DNA from: Sinorhizobium americanum
GTDB lineage: Bacteria; Pseudomonadota; Alphaproteobacteria; Rhizobiales; Rhizobiaceae
Direction of reading: 5' to 3'
Length of the DNA stretch: 64,000 nucleotides
NCBI RefSeq assembly: GCF_001651855.1
Contig: NZ_LNQC01000076.1
Coordinates: forward strand, 200,572 to 264,571
Shown: positions 63,434 to 64,000 of the stretch, one piece after another
How positions within the stretch are numbered: the stretch's first letter is position 1
Layout of the letters: each line of letters opens with the position of its first letter
Notes under the pieces: generated by a model
The model's database searches: none
Seen by the model: the letters and a program-made list of their open reading frames with translations, nothing else
Told to the model about the DNA's origin: nothing
Translations under genes and position numbers: made by a program

Positions 63434-63459
63434 AACAGACTTGTCAAAAGATAGGTTCC
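63434..63459 (-). promoter_or_regulatory. EcfG/RpoE2-type promoter for the AI-2E family gene
   Basis: Minus-strand GGAAC (63459-63455), a 19-nt spacer, TT (63435-63434). The predicted start near 63427 leaves about 30 nt to the GTG. Confidence 0.65.
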
Positions 63460-63485
63460 ACCTCCGCTACGCCCGGCCGCGTCAA

Positions 63486-63510
63486 GGAACCTTCCGACGA
63501 GCCGCGGGTT
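63486..63510 (+). promoter_or_regulatory. EcfG/RpoE2-type promoter for the 63541 gene
   Basis: GGAAC (63486-63490), an 18-nt spacer, TT (63509-63510) preceded by GG. The predicted start near 63517 leaves a leader containing an AGGAAAAGG ribosome site. Confidence 0.7.
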
Positions 63511-63540
63511 CGATTCTGGAGCAGGAAAAGGATCGTGACG

Positions 63541-63798
63541 ATGAGCAATCCCAAGGACGAAGCCTTCAAGGATCAACCCATGCCGTCTCCTACGTGGAAG
63601 CCTGATCCGAAGGAAATGCATATGGATCCGAAGCCCTTGCGGGATCAGGTTCGTCCAGCCGGCGAGGAGGCTGACGAACCCCCGGCCAGGAGCGGAACGT
63701 CGGAGCGGCGCGAGAAGCCGACCGAAGCAGCCGGAAAGGACAATCCGGTCCACCATACCGGTCGCGTTCCGCCGAAGGTGACGGACGACGAGCTCTGA
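63541..63798 (+). CDS. Small hydrophilic stress-type hypothetical protein
   Basis: 85 residues from ATG 63541 with AGGAAAAGGA upstream. Almost entirely charged or Pro-rich, with no hydrophobic core, Cys or Trp-rich motif (one Trp), so it is probably disordered. Repeated Pro-Lys-Asp-like units (DPKEMHMDPKPLRDQ) are visible. It is divergent from the AI-2E gene and has a good EcfG-type promoter. Function unknown. Confidence 0.7.
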   Translation: MSNPKDEAFKDQPMPSPTWKPDPKEMHMDPKPLRDQVRPAGEEADEPPARSGTSERREKPTEAAGKDNPVHHTGRVPPKVTDDEL

Positions 63799-63844
63799 TG
63801 TCCTGGTGGGCGATTTCTTCGTCGGACTGAGGCCTCGGTGGAGG

Positions 63845-64000
63845 TCACCGCATCATCTTGATTTTCGCTTCTTTGGCGGCAGCGACAAAAGCCTGGCGTG
63901 CTTGATCCTCCGAGGCGGTGCCGAGCAGGGCGTCTGTGCAGGCATTGAGGGCGGCGTTGTAGGCGCTGCCATGGGAGACCGGCCAATGTTCGCTGAGCAA
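63845..64000 (-). CDS. DUF982-domain protein (C-terminal part, truncated by window edge)
   Basis: Reading leftward from 64000, 51 codons stay open to the TGA at 63847-63845. The stretch HWPVSHGSAYNAALNACTDA followed by ARQAFVAAAKEAKI matches the small DUF982 proteins common in rhizobia. The N-terminus lies beyond the window. Function unknown. Confidence 0.8.
   Translation of the reverse strand: MLSEHWPVSHGSAYNAALNACTDALLGTASEDQARQAFVAAAKEAKIKMMR

Overview
The window is high-GC alphaproteobacterial DNA. Its gene content (bgsBA-type beta-glucan synthase genes, an ery polyol locus, tauABC, a csp-rpsU pair, EcfG/RpoE2-type promoters, a mosaic intergenic repeat and a DUF982 gene) fits a fast-growing rhizobium of the Sinorhizobium/Ensifer type, perhaps a megaplasmid or chromid. 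Species and replicon are inferences. I saw no rRNA, tRNA, CRISPR array, transposase or phage module.

1-12.6 kb, surface polysaccharide and c-di-GMP signalling. A truncated UDP-glucuronate decarboxylase-like SDR and an AraC regulator precede a six-gene minus-strand operon: GGDEF-EAL enzyme, GHKL-like ATPase, STAS-methyltransferase fusion, membrane SpoIIE/PP2C phosphatase, second GHKL-like ATPase, stand-alone STAS protein. This looks like a partner-switching module feeding a c-di-GMP enzyme. It is divergent from bgsB-bgsA (membrane fusion protein and family 2 glycosyltransferase), the machinery for c-di-GMP-activated mixed-linkage beta-glucan in S. meliloti.

12.6-25.5 kb, pectin/rhamnogalacturonan use. 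It holds a LacI regulator, two permeases, an ATPase, a GH28, a GH105 and an unassigned 845-residue protein on the minus strand. The solute-binding protein, kduI and kduD are divergent. Two TGAAAA-N2-TTTTCA palindromes lie in the divergent promoter region and are probably LacI operators.

25.5-31 kb. Taurine/sulfonate uptake (tauABC), an FAD/NAD(P)-binding protein, and a cold-shock gene followed by rpsU, each with a terminator.

31-35.5 kb. A glycogen-debranching-type enzyme is divergent from a three-gene envelope/stress operon. Both directions carry GGAAC-N18-TT promoters.

35.7-53 kb, an extended erythritol/polyol locus. It has an eryD-like regulator, a five-gene ABC importer with two different ATPases, eryA-, eryB- and eryC-like genes, a DeoR regulator, tpiA2 and rpiB. 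Inserted among these are a 2-hydroxyacid dehydrogenase, a class II aldolase, a second FGGY kinase and a HAD protein. The core genes match the route erythritol to erythritol-4-P to tetrulose-4-P to erythrose-4-P. The extra genes suggest further substrates such as pentitols.

53-64 kb. An AraC/MFS/nitrilase group comes first. A likely general-stress island follows: treY, a cardiolipin-synthase-like PLD protein, a YbhN-like membrane protein, an endonuclease/exonuclease/phosphatase family protein, an AI-2E family transporter, a small hydrophilic protein and a partial DUF982 gene. Most have GGAAC-N18/19-TT promoters, and one of these is a palindrome that can fire both ways.
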